Assembly (NCBI RefSeq): GCF_036345995.1
Contig: NZ_CP107796.1
Span: 6,138,001 to 6,202,000, forward strand
Direction: 5' to 3'
DNA: 64,000 nt
DNA from: Streptomyces sp. NBC_00557
Lineage (GTDB): Bacteria; Actinomycetota; Actinomycetes; Streptomycetales; Streptomycetaceae
Each line of letters starts with the position of its first letter. The stretch's first letter is position 1. The notes under the pieces were generated by a model. It searched no databases. It was not told the origin of the DNA and saw nothing but the letters and a program-made list of their open reading frames with translations. Positions 1 through 7,497 of this stretch are shown piece after piece. The position numbers were made by a program, and so were the translations under genes.

Positions 1-25
1 AGCGGTCACTGGGAGAGGGGCGTAC

Positions 26-949
26 ATGGGCTGGACGGTCCTCTACATCGCGTTCGGCATCGTCGCACTGTGGTTGCTGGGCGAGGTGCTGCTGCAGTAC
101 AAGGCGCGGCTGCGCTGGCGGCTGCTCGCCTTCGCCGGCTTCCTCGGCGTCGTGCTGGGTGTGCTGATGCCGTCCGTCGTCGTCATCGGGCTCGGCGCGA
201 TCGCCTTCGCGGTCGGCCAGACCTATGTCACGCTGTCGTTCCGCCGCGGCTTCGCCGCCGGCTGGGCGGTCAAGCGCCCCGACACGGACGGCGAGGGCGG
301 CAGCAAGCGCCGCCGCGGCAAGGCCGACCGGCACGCCCCGGACCTCGACGGCGCCGAGCCCGAGGGCCCGGCGGACGACCGGGACGCCGACGGCCGCTAC
401 CACCAGGACGGCGCCTACGACGAGGACTACGACCGCGACGACGTCTTCACCCCGGCGTCCCGCGGCGCCGAGCCCACCGCCGCCGAGACCACCGCCGTGT
501 ACGAACCGCAGCCCCTGCCCGACGACACCGGCTCCTATGGCGTCTACGGCGACACCGCCTACGCGGCCGCCACCCCGTCCCAGGGCACCGAGCAGCAGAG
601 TTACGCCTACGACTACTCGGGCTACGCCCAGCAGGGCTACGGCTACGACGCCGGGGGACAGCAGGCGTACGCCAACTACTCCGACCCGTACATCGGCAGC
701 CAGTCCTACGGCGGCGCCGCGTACGACACCGGCTACGCGCAGCAGTACACCCAGCAGGGCTACGCCCAGGAGCCGTACGGCGGCGGCTACGGCGAGACGC
801 CGGCCGGCGGGGTATGGGTGCCGCAGCAGCGCACCGACGAGACGTACGGCGGCGCACTCCCGCAGGAGCAGCCGTACCCCTACCAGGGCCAGGGCCACGC
901 CGAGCAGCCGCAGCCCGGCGCCGGCTACGACGAGCAGTACCGCTTCTGA
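26..949 (+). CDS. Membrane protein with tyrosine-rich disordered C-terminal tail, function unknown
   Basis: The 307-aa product has two hydrophobic segments close to the N terminus (about residues 3-20 and 33-66), so it is probably a small membrane anchor. A highly charged Asp/Glu/Arg linker follows (about 85-150), then a low-complexity tail from about residue 168 to the end with 24 Tyr in 140 residues, rich in Gly, Gln, Ala and Ser. The ATG follows a good Shine-Dalgarno (GGGAGAGGGG) at a normal distance. It is convergent with the FAD gene 34 bp downstream. Its own upstream region is outside the window. I do not recognise a named family. The composition resembles actinobacterial membrane proteins with Tyr/Gln-rich tails and, by analogy only, prion-like domains. 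Confidence 0.85.
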   Translation: MGWTVLYIAFGIVALWLLGEVLLQYKARLRWRLLAFAGFLGVVLGVLMPSVVVIGLGAIAFAVGQTYVTLSFRRGFAAGWAVKRPDTDGEGGSKRRRGKADRHAPDLDGAEPEGPADDRDADGRYHQDGAYDEDYDRDDVFTPASRGAEPTAAETTAVYEPQPLPDDTGSYGVYGDTAYAAATPSQGTEQQSYAYDYSGYAQQGYGYDAGGQQAYANYSDPYIGSQSYGGAAYDTGYAQQYTQQGYAQEPYGGGYGETPAGGVWVPQQRTDETYGGALPQEQPYPYQGQGHAEQPQPGAGYDEQYRF

Positions 950-983
950 GGCGGGCAGCGCCCGTCCGGGGCCGGGCCCGTGC

Positions 984-2492
984 TCACTGCGAGCCGCGGA
1001 ACTCCGGGCCCTCCACGATCAGCCCCGCCACCAGTGCGCCCGACATGCCCGCGTGCGGCAGGCCGCCGCCGGGGTGCGACCAGCCGCCGACGGTGAGGAG
1101 ACCGGCCAGAGTGGTGGCGTTGCCCGGATGCAGCAGGCGTCCGGCGCCCGCCGCGAGTGCCGGAGCCGGTATCGCGCCGCCCGCCGCGCCCGTGGCCTCC
1201 TCGACGGCGGCGGGGGCGAGCACCTCCGTCCACAGGATGCGGTCCCGCAGCCCGGGCACGGCCCGCCCGGCCGTCTCGATCATGTGCTGCGCGTGGCGGT
1301 CGAGCGCCTCCCGGTCCTGCTGCCACGGGCCGGCGGGGACCACCGAGGACAGGACCACCGCCTCATGGGCGGCGTCCGGCACCAGCGCCGGGTCGTCCGG
1401 GCGCAGCACGGTGACCGTGGGGGCCGCCACCGCCCCGACCGAGCCGCCGAACACCAGCTCCCGCTCGGCCTGCCGATCCTGCGCGTGCACCACGGTCCGG
1501 TGGGCCGTGCCGTCCGGCCGGCCGCCGCGCAGCGCCAGCAGCACCGTGAGCCGGCTCGTCCTCCCGGGCTGCGGCGGGACCTCGCCCGCGCCGCGCAGGG
1601 CCGTGCCCTGCAGGAACCGGCCGAGGGCGTCCGGGGCCACACCGGCCACCACGAAGTCCGCCTCGGCCACCGTGCCGTCCGTCAACTCCACGCCTGCCGC
1701 CCGGCCGTCCTTCTCCAGGATCCGGGCGACCTCCGCGCCGAAGACGAACTCCACCCGCCGCCGCACGCACCGCTCGTACACCGCGCGCGCCAACTCCCGG
1801 ACGCCGCCGCGCACATACCAGGTGCCGAAGGCGTGCTCCATGTAGGGCAGCACGGCCGCGCTCGCCGGGGTGGTCCGCGGATCCAGGCCGTAGCCGAGCG
1901 CGGTGCTGTCCAGCAGCGCGGCCAGGCGCTCGTCGCGCAGCTCCCAGGCGCCGATCTCGGACAGCGTGCCCGCCCGCCGGGTGCGCAGCAGCCGCCTGTG
2001 CGGGACGGCCGGATACGGCTCCTTCTCCGCCAGCACCTGCCAGTCGGGCCACAGCGGCTCCTCCAGCAGCGGTCTGCGGGTGCGGTCCCAGGCCTCCCGG
2101 GCCCGCACCAGGAAGTCGCCCCAGCGCTCGCCCGCGCCCGCGCCCAGCGCCTCGTCCAGGGCCGCGACCACACCCGCGCGCGAGGCGTTCGGCAGCGACA
2201 CCTCGGTGCCGTCCGCGAACACGTGCCGGGCGGACGGATCGACCTGGACCAGCTCGACGCAGTCCTCCAGCGGCTCCTTGCCGGTCTTGACGAACAGATC
2301 GCGGTACACGGCGGGCAGCGTCAGCAGTCCCGGGCCGGTGTCGAAGCCGAACCCGTCCCGCTCGAAGCGGCGCACCGCACCGCCGTACGTGTCCGTGCGC
2401 TCGTACACCGCCACCCGGTGGCCCGCGACGGCCAGCCGGGCGGCCGCCGCCATCGCGCCCATCCCGGCGCCGATCACCGCAATCCGTGCCAT
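984..2492 (-). CDS. FAD-dependent oxidoreductase, phytoene desaturase-like
   Basis: The 502-aa protein begins with a Rossmann dinucleotide-binding fold: the pattern GAGMGAMAAA at residues 8-17 is followed by an acidic residue at the end of strand two (AVYER). The C-terminal segment GGWSHPGGGLPHAGMSG resembles the FAD-contacting end of carotenoid desaturases and related amine-oxidase-type flavoproteins. Length fits this family. An upstream extension of 73 codons is open, but the ATG at 2492 puts the Rossmann strand at the N terminus as expected. There is no Shine-Dalgarno; a TAAAGT hexamer lies 7 nt before the ATG, so the mRNA may be leaderless. No other carotenoid gene is adjacent, so the substrate cannot be named. 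A generic NAD(P)/FAD-binding oxidoreductase is the safe call. Confidence 0.85.
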   Translation of the reverse strand: MARIAVIGAGMGAMAAAARLAVAGHRVAVYERTDTYGGAVRRFERDGFGFDTGPGLLTLPAVYRDLFVKTGKEPLEDCVELVQVDPSARHVFADGTEVSLPNASRAGVVAALDEALGAGAGERWGDFLVRAREAWDRTRRPLLEEPLWPDWQVLAEKEPYPAVPHRRLLRTRRAGTLSEIGAWELRDERLAALLDSTALGYGLDPRTTPASAAVLPYMEHAFGTWYVRGGVRELARAVYERCVRRRVEFVFGAEVARILEKDGRAAGVELTDGTVAEADFVVAGVAPDALGRFLQGTALRGAGEVPPQPGRTSRLTVLLALRGGRPDGTAHRTVVHAQDRQAERELVFGGSVGAVAAPTVTVLRPDDPALVPDAAHEAVVLSSVVPAGPWQQDREALDRHAQHMIETAGRAVPGLRDRILWTEVLAPAAVEEATGAAGGAIPAPALAAGAGRLLHPGNATTLAGLLTVGGWSHPGGGLPHAGMSGALVAGLIVEGPEFRGSQ

Positions 2493-2499
2493 GCCTGCG

Positions 2500-2505
2500 A
2501 CTTTA
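2500..2505 (-). promoter_or_regulatory. Candidate -10 box of the FAD oxidoreductase gene (leaderless)
   Basis: On the minus strand TAAAGT (4 of 6 to TATAAT, with TA at the start and T at the end) is followed by 7 nt and then the ATG at 2492. That spacing would place the transcript start at or next to the start codon. No good -35 hexamer is visible. Confidence 0.4.
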
Positions 2506-2856
2506 CCGACCGCCGCCGACAATCCGGCCCGCGGGAGCCGGCCGCGGACGCGCCCCGCACCGGGCCGTGCGCAGCGTACGTGGGCACGCGCGCGTACGGC
2601 TGAGTATCCGTACCTAGGCCGCGAGATGAGTAGCTGCGCGGATGGGCCGCGACCTGTGTGAACGGGACAGTGGAGACACGGCAAGGGGGCGTGGCCCGGC
2701 ACCGCCGACACGGGGCGGCGGAACGGCGCCCGCCACCCGGCCGCTCCTTCCGCCGATCCGTCGGCGGAAGCGAGACCGGGGGACCCGGGGGACGACCGCC
2801 CACGGGAGACCGGGGGGAAGACCGTAGGGGGAGAACGGGGGAGTACGGGGGAGTCG

Positions 2857-2892
2857 GGAAGGCGCCGGTCCGCACGCGGACCGGCGCCTTCC
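2857..2892 (-). terminator. Hairpin terminator, second after the TetR operon
   Basis: Perfect 17-bp inverted repeat, 2857-2873 pairing with 2876-2892, with a very tight 2-nt centre. It is the second hairpin downstream of the TetR stop on the minus strand and has no U tract, as is usual in Streptomyces. Confidence 0.7.
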
Positions 2893-2910
2893 TCATGTCC
2901 TCCGCAGTCC

Positions 2911-2945
2911 CCGAGCCCCCGCAGTCTCCGAGTGCGGGGGCTCGG
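2911..2945 (-). terminator. Hairpin terminator directly after the TetR gene
   Basis: Perfect 13-bp inverted repeat (2911-2923 with 2933-2945, 9-nt loop) that begins one base beyond the TetR stop codon. With the hairpin at 2857-2892 it forms a tandem terminator. Confidence 0.75.
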
Positions 2946-2946
2946 C

Positions 2947-3576
2947 TCAGCCCTTCCCGCTCACGCGTCCCTGCAGCAGCCTGGACAGGGCCGCGTGGAC
3001 GTCGTCCAGGGAGCGCTCCGGCTGGAAGGACTTCCAGTCCAGTGCGGCCACCAGCACCATGCCGACCAGCGCGGCCGCCGTCAGCTGGATGTCGATCTCC
3101 TCGCTGAACTCGCCGGCCGCCACGCCCTCGCGCAGCACCCCCTCGACCACCGCGACGGCCTCCTGCCGGACCACCATCAGGGTGGACTGCCAGGCCCGGT
3201 TGGTGCGCCACAGCTCGGCCACGTACAGCTGCGTGAAGGCCGGATAGCGGTCGATGAAGACCAGGCCCGCGCGGACCATCGCGTCCAGCGCGTCCACCCG
3301 GCTGCCGCCCGCCCGCGCGGTCCGCTCCGCCGCCTCCCGCAAAGAGGCCGTGAGCAGGCCGACGCCGTGCCGCAGCAGTTCCTCGAAGAGGACCGACTTG
3401 CTCGCGAAGTTGTAGTAGACCGTGCCCTTCGCGACCCCGGCCCGCTCGGCGATCTCGTCCACGGTGGTCGCGGAGAAGCCCTGCTCGGCGATGAGCGTGA
3501 CGGCCGCCTCGTAGAGCTTCTGCCGGGTGGCCTCGCGGCGGGTGCTGCCGCCGGACCTGGTGCTGCTGCGTTCCAT
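2947..3576 (-). CDS. TetR/AcrR-family transcriptional regulator
   Basis: The 209-aa protein has the classic TetR N-terminal helix-turn-helix at about residues 15-60 (FSATTVDEIAERAGVAKGTV followed by YYNFASKSVLFEELL) and a variable all-helical ligand domain after it, the usual length for the family. The ATG at 3576 is chosen because it opens just before the first TetR helix; an open frame continues far upstream but only as a shadow of the YhgE gene. It is the last gene of a minus-strand operon with the ABC ATPase and YhgE genes, 56 bp after YhgE. The palindrome at 6595-6620 in front of the operon is the obvious candidate operator, so it probably represses its own operon. The inducer is unknown. 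Confidence 0.93.
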   Translation of the reverse strand: MERSSTRSGGSTRREATRQKLYEAAVTLIAEQGFSATTVDEIAERAGVAKGTVYYNFASKSVLFEELLRHGVGLLTASLREAAERTARAGGSRVDALDAMVRAGLVFIDRYPAFTQLYVAELWRTNRAWQSTLMVVRQEAVAVVEGVLREGVAAGEFSEEIDIQLTAAALVGMVLVAALDWKSFQPERSLDDVHAALSRLLQGRVSGKG

Positions 3577-3632
3577 GGCCCCGATTCTCACAGGTACGCG
3601 CGCGTGCGGTGACCGCGCGGGGAGCACCGATG

Positions 3633-5717
3633 TCACAGACTCAGCTCCGGGTGCAGCCGGTCCGGCGTCCACACCTGGCGGCGCCGGGCCGCGACGGCGG
3701 TCAGCGCGAGCGCGCCCGCGGTGAACGCGGCCAGCACGGCGCACGCCTGCCAGACCGGGCCGAGCCCGCCGCCCGTGATCAGCCGGCGCAGTGCGGCCAC
3801 GACGTAACTCATCGGCAGGAACGGGTGGATCGCGTTGAAGAAGCGCGGACTGGTCTGCACGGGATAGGTGCCGCCCGCGGAGGTCAGCTGGAGCATCAGC
3901 AGCGCCAGCACCAGGATCCGGCCCGCCGCCCCGAAGCGGGCGTTCAGCCACTGCACGATGGCCGCGAAGCACGCCGCGACCAGGAGCAGGAAGCCGATCG
4001 TGCCGGCCGCGCGCAGCATCTGCAGGCCGATCGCCCAGTGCAGCACCGCCATCAGCGCGGACACCTGGAGCACGCCGACCGCGGCCACCGGAAGCCAGCC
4101 CGCGAGCGCGATCCGCCAGGCCGGCGAACCGGCCGCCAGAGCACGCCGGTTGAGCGGCGGGATCAGCATGTAGGCGACCATCGCGCCCACCCACAGCGAC
4201 AGTGGGATGAAGTACGGGGCGAAACCGGTGCCGTAGTTCGGTGCCTTGTGCAGGTCGTGGGAGGCCAGCTGGACCGGGTCGGACATCACGCCGGTGCGCC
4301 GGTCGCGGTCCTTCTTGTCGTAGTCCGGGATCTTCCCTGCGCCGTCGTGGAGCCCGCCGGCGAGCTTGCCGGAGCCGTCGGACAGCTTGTAGAGGCCGCC
4401 GTTCAGGGTCCGGGCGCCCGACGCCGCCGTGCCGATGCCCTTGTCCAGCGTGGCCGCGCCGGTCTGGGCGGTGCCGAGCCCGGTGTGGAGCTTCTTGGCG
4501 CCGGCGGCGACCTTGTGCGCTCCGGTGTTCAGCTGGTCGATCTTCGCGACCGCGTCGCTGACGTCCTCGTACAGGTGCGGTGCGCGCGCTTGGAGCGCCT
4601 TGGCCTGCTGCTGGAGGGTGGCGAGGTTGTCCCGCATCGTCTTCAGGTCGCCGTCCTGGTCGGCGATCAGCGTGTTGAGGTCGTCGGCCACGGCCGCCAC
4701 GTCGGCGGCGGCCGTCCTGGCCCGCTTCAGGTCGGGGCAGGCCGGGTCGGGGATCGCGGCCTTCTCGCAGCGCGTCCGGTAGACCTCGTCCAGCACGTCC
4801 GAGGACGCGTGGGCGGTCTTCGCGGCGGCCGGGGCGAGCTTCACCATGACGTCCAGGTTGTCCTTGACGGTCTTGGCCGAGTCGGCGACGAGCCGGGCGG
4901 TGTCCCCGATCGTCTTCTCGTTGTCCTTCAGGTAGGGGCCGGCCTTGCCGTAGATGCCGTCGACCTTGTCGGCGAGCGCCTGGGTGCCGTCGGCGACCTG
5001 CCGCGACCCGTCCTGGAGGTCGCCGGCGCCGGTGTTCAGCTTCTTCAGGCCCTTGGCCAGCCTGTCGCTGCCGCTCTTGGCGTCCCTCAGCCCGTCGGCG
5101 AGGTCCTTCGATCCCTTCTCCGCCTTCCCGATGCCGGTGTTCAGCCGGTCGGCGCCCTTCGCGGCGGTGACCGTCCGGTCGTGGATGTCGGAGAACGAGA
5201 CGAAGATCCTGTCCAGGAAGGCGCGGGAGACCTTGGCGGAGGCGGCCGAGCGGACCTCGTTGAAGACGGTCCGGGAGATCTGGCCGACGATGTAGTTGTT
5301 CGCGTCGTTGGTGCGCACCTGGAGCGCGCCGGTCTCCGGGGAGTCGCCGGAACTGGAGGCGATGCGGCGGCTGAGGTCGGCGGGCATGGTCAGCGACAGG
5401 TAGTACGTGCCGTCCTCGACGCCCTCGCGGGCCTCCTCGTCGCTGACCTCGTGCCATGCGAAGGTGCGGCTGTCGCGCAGCCCGGCCACGATGTCGTCAC
5501 CGGCGGTGATCCGCTTCCCGCCGGCCGTGGCGCCCTTGTCGTCGTTCACCAGGGCCACCGGGATGCGGTCCAGGCGGCCGTACGGGTCCCAGAACGACCA
5601 CAGGTACAGGGCGCCGTAGAGCAGCGGCAGCACGAGCAGCGCGACCAGCGCCGCGCGCGGCAGCCGTCCGCGCCCGAACCGCCTCAACTCGAGTGCGGCC
5701 AGCCTAGGCGTGCGCAT
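3633..5717 (-). CDS. YhgE/Pip-family membrane protein (ABC-2 type permease fold)
   Basis: The 694-aa protein has one N-terminal membrane segment (about residues 20-40), a conserved extracytoplasmic start (ALVNDDKGA near residue 65), a long soluble region of repeated L-x-x-G-type units around residues 185-430 (pattern like LNTGIGKAEKGSKDLADGL) expected to form an extended helical stalk, and five or six C-terminal membrane segments from about residue 500. This architecture is that of the YhgE/Pip family, which includes phage receptors such as Pip and YueB and the type VII secretion protein EsaA. The ATG at 5717 has an excellent Shine-Dalgarno (AAGGAGG); a GTG seven codons upstream is less likely. 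It overlaps the ABC gene by 14 bp, so the two are translated together. Whether it transports anything is unknown. Confidence 0.88.
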   Translation of the reverse strand: MRTPRLAALELRRFGRGRLPRAALVALLVLPLLYGALYLWSFWDPYGRLDRIPVALVNDDKGATAGGKRITAGDDIVAGLRDSRTFAWHEVSDEEAREGVEDGTYYLSLTMPADLSRRIASSSGDSPETGALQVRTNDANNYIVGQISRTVFNEVRSAASAKVSRAFLDRIFVSFSDIHDRTVTAAKGADRLNTGIGKAEKGSKDLADGLRDAKSGSDRLAKGLKKLNTGAGDLQDGSRQVADGTQALADKVDGIYGKAGPYLKDNEKTIGDTARLVADSAKTVKDNLDVMVKLAPAAAKTAHASSDVLDEVYRTRCEKAAIPDPACPDLKRARTAAADVAAVADDLNTLIADQDGDLKTMRDNLATLQQQAKALQARAPHLYEDVSDAVAKIDQLNTGAHKVAAGAKKLHTGLGTAQTGAATLDKGIGTAASGARTLNGGLYKLSDGSGKLAGGLHDGAGKIPDYDKKDRDRRTGVMSDPVQLASHDLHKAPNYGTGFAPYFIPLSLWVGAMVAYMLIPPLNRRALAAGSPAWRIALAGWLPVAAVGVLQVSALMAVLHWAIGLQMLRAAGTIGFLLLVAACFAAIVQWLNARFGAAGRILVLALLMLQLTSAGGTYPVQTSPRFFNAIHPFLPMSYVVAALRRLITGGGLGPVWQACAVLAAFTAGALALTAVAARRRQVWTPDRLHPELSL

Positions 5718-6561
5718 CGACGTCCTCCTTCGGATCACTGTCGCGGACCTGGGTGCTGCCGTTCGCGGGGCTCTGCTCGCCGCTGTCCGCGTCTCTCGCC
5801 CCGGCCGCCGTTCCGGCGTCCCCCGAGCCGCCGGTGCCGCCCCTGCCGCGCACCGCCGCGGTGTCCTTCGCCCCGGTCCGTACGACCACGCAGTCGTCGG
5901 GTGCGGTGCGGCAGACGGCCGCCACCGTGGTGCCCGCGCGCGTGAGCGAGCGCAGCAGCGTCCACAGTTCGGCGCGCTCGGCGTCGGAGAGCTTGGTGTC
6001 GATGTCGTCGACGCCGAGCAGTCCGGGCCGGCCGAGCAGCGCCAGGGCGATGGACAGGCGCAGCTCCTGGGGCCGCTCGAGGTCGCGCACGGCCGTCCGG
6101 GAGCCCTTGGGCAGCGTTTCGAGGTCCAGCCCGGCGGCGGCGAGGGCAGCGTCGACGCGCAGCCGGGCCTCGTGCACGCGCTGGGCGCGGGGGCGCAGCA
6201 GCTCGCGGACGGAGTCGCCGAAGCGGCTCTGCAGCAGGGCCCGCTCCCGCAGGTGCTCGCCGACGGTCAGCGCGGGCTCCAGATCGGTCACCCCCGCCAC
6301 GTTGGCCACCGCGCTGACGCGGCGCAGCCGGGCCATGTGCCGGGGAAGTTTGAAGCCCCCGACGGTGGCCACTCCCTCGGTGGGCTTCATCCGTCCGGTG
6401 AGCGTGAGCAGCAGACAGGTCCGGCCGGAGCCGGACGGCCCCTCGATCGCGATGAGCGAGCCGGGTTCCGCGTCGACGGCGACGCCCCGGAAGGCCCACC
6501 CCCGCGGCCCCTTGAGCCCCAGGCCCGCTGCCCTGACGTCCACGCCGTCCGCGCCGTCCAC
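5704..6561 (-). CDS. ABC-type ATP-binding protein with degenerate catalytic motifs
   Basis: The 285-aa protein has an ABC nucleotide-binding fold up to about residue 235 and then a disordered Gly/Ala/Asp tail. Its Walker A is GPSGSGRT at 41-48, with Arg47 where the invariant Lys should be. The LSGGQ signature is replaced by LERPQ (161-165). The Walker B end reads GVDDID, with Asp186 in place of the catalytic Glu, and no switch His is visible (VAAVCRTAPDD). Binding of nucleotide may remain but hydrolysis is doubtful. The GTG at 6561 follows a GGGGGA Shine-Dalgarno. It is first in the operon with YhgE and TetR. It may act as a regulatory or structural partner of the YhgE protein. Confidence 0.85.
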   Translation of the reverse strand: MDGADGVDVRAAGLGLKGPRGWAFRGVAVDAEPGSLIAIEGPSGSGRTCLLLTLTGRMKPTEGVATVGGFKLPRHMARLRRVSAVANVAGVTDLEPALTVGEHLRERALLQSRFGDSVRELLRPRAQRVHEARLRVDAALAAAGLDLETLPKGSRTAVRDLERPQELRLSIALALLGRPGLLGVDDIDTKLSDAERAELWTLLRSLTRAGTTVAAVCRTAPDDCVVVRTGAKDTAAVRGRGGTGGSGDAGTAAGARDADSGEQSPANGSTQVRDSDPKEDVDAHA

Positions 6562-6594
6562 AGGTCCCCCTGTCCCTTCGTGCCGGTGAAGCCA

Positions 6595-6647
6595 TTTTGA
6601 ACTGACTGGTCAGTGCAAAAATAGCCCCGAACCTGCGATCGATGCAA
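6595..6647 (-). promoter_or_regulatory. TetR-type operator palindrome and candidate promoter of the ABC-YhgE-TetR operon
   Basis: Positions 6595-6620 form a 26-bp palindrome: TTTTG, one mismatch, ACTGAC, a 2-bp centre, GTCAGT, one mismatch, CAAAA. The arms match perfectly apart from one unpaired position in each half. It lies 33 bp before the ABC start codon, between divergent genes. On minus, a -35-like TTGCAT (6642-6647) and a -10-like TATTTT (6618-6623), 18 bp apart, would put the palindrome over the -10 and start point. A TetR protein encoded at the end of the operon is the natural ligand. The palindrome is seen directly; the promoter is inferred. Confidence 0.75.
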
Positions 6648-6737
6648 AACCCCAGGTCAGAACGGATTGTCAGTGCCATACCTCACGATGGGCACATACG
6701 GCACCCGTGCCGTCACCCAGACGACAGGAGGTTCGTC

Positions 6738-7301
6738 ATGGCCAACCCGTCCGCAGCCGCCGCCCGCCGGCGCCGCGCCACCGGCCCTGCCCCCTCACTG
6801 ACCGGCCCGGCGAGCGACGTGCACCCCGTGCTCCGCCGGGCCACGGCCCCGCCCGCCGCTCTCGACCTGCTCGCCCAGGCCCGCGCCGGACTGGACGAGG
6901 CCGCCGTCCTGGAAACGCCGAACGAGCGCTATGCGACGGCCCACCTCGCCGCCCTGCGCACCGCCGCCGCCGTGCTCGCCGCCCGCGGCCGCCCCGAGAC
7001 CTCGCCTCGGCGCCGCGCCCGGATCCGCAGCGCCTGGGAGGTGCTGCCCGAGATCGCCCCCGAACTGACCGAGTGGAGCGCGCTGTTCGCCTCCGGCGCC
7101 GCCCGCCGCGCTCGCGCCGAGGCCGGCATCCAGGGCGCGGCCAGCCGCCGGGACGCCGACGACCTGATACGGGACGTGGCGATGTTCCTGCGCATCGTCG
7201 AGCGGATGCTCGTCGTCCAGCCGGTCCTGCCCCAGCCCCGCCAGGACCCCGGAGAACCGGACGGCCCGAGGGCGCGCGGCGGCCTTCCGGACGCGGGCTG
7301 A
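6738..7301 (+). CDS. SAV_6107-family HEPN domain protein
   Basis: The 187-aa mostly helical protein starts at an ATG with a strong Shine-Dalgarno (ACAGGAGG). An Arg/Ala-rich N terminus precedes the helical domain at about residues 38-165. It carries an R-x4-H pattern, Arg64-YATA-His69, the type of motif that forms the RNase site in many HEPN proteins. I recognise the family from its sequence and its place upstream of a methyltransferase and a DUF3040 gene near the dcw cluster. No RNase activity is established here to my knowledge. A methyltransferase gene follows about 200 bp downstream on the same strand. Confidence 0.75.
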   Translation: MANPSAAAARRRRATGPAPSLTGPASDVHPVLRRATAPPAALDLLAQARAGLDEAAVLETPNERYATAHLAALRTAAAVLAARGRPETSPRRRARIRSAWEVLPEIAPELTEWSALFASGAARRARAEAGIQGAASRRDADDLIRDVAMFLRIVERMLVVQPVLPQPRQDPGEPDGPRARGGLPDAG

Positions 7302-7353
7302 CCACCGCAGCCGGCGTGTGAGACGCCGTGGAGCCCGGCCCTCGGGACGCCGT

Positions 7354-7384
7354 GGGTCCCGGCCTTCGGGACGTCCCGGGACCC
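7354..7384 (+). terminator. Possible hairpin terminator after the HEPN gene, in a degenerate repeat
   Basis: A 9-bp perfect stem (7354-7362 with 7376-7384) sits in a region of degenerate repeats built on gacgccgtgg and cccggcc words. It could end HEPN transcription before the methyltransferase promoter. It has no U tract. Confidence 0.4.
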
Positions 7385-7497
7385 GGCGTGCGAGACGCGC
7401 CGAGTCCGGCCCGCCTGCGGTGACCGGCGAAGCGGCGGAGGCATAGGGTGGAGTCGCCTGAAGCCTTCCAGCCAGCCCTGCCGAGGAGTCAACCGCC

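Larger units (their letters stand above)
2493..2946. other. Intergenic region of 454 bp with G-run array and terminators
   Basis: The stretch lies between the start of the FAD gene and the end of the TetR gene, both on minus. It holds the candidate FAD promoter next to the start codon, a purine-rich plus-strand array with runs of five or more G (2778-2851), and two hairpins that end the TetR operon. Short open frames in it have random-looking Arg/Gly/Pro composition and no support as genes. Confidence 0.6.

Noticed and set aside
2642..3107. Plus-strand open frames in the gap before and inside the TetR gene
   Set aside because: Arg/Gly/Pro-rich translation, no ribosome site, overlap with two terminators and the TetR gene on the other strand.
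2947..5457. An 836-codon minus frame that seems to fuse YhgE-region sequence to the TetR protein
   Set aside because: Its first 627 codons are the wrong frame of the YhgE gene (Arg/Gly/Pro/Ala noise); only the end from 3576 is the real TetR gene.
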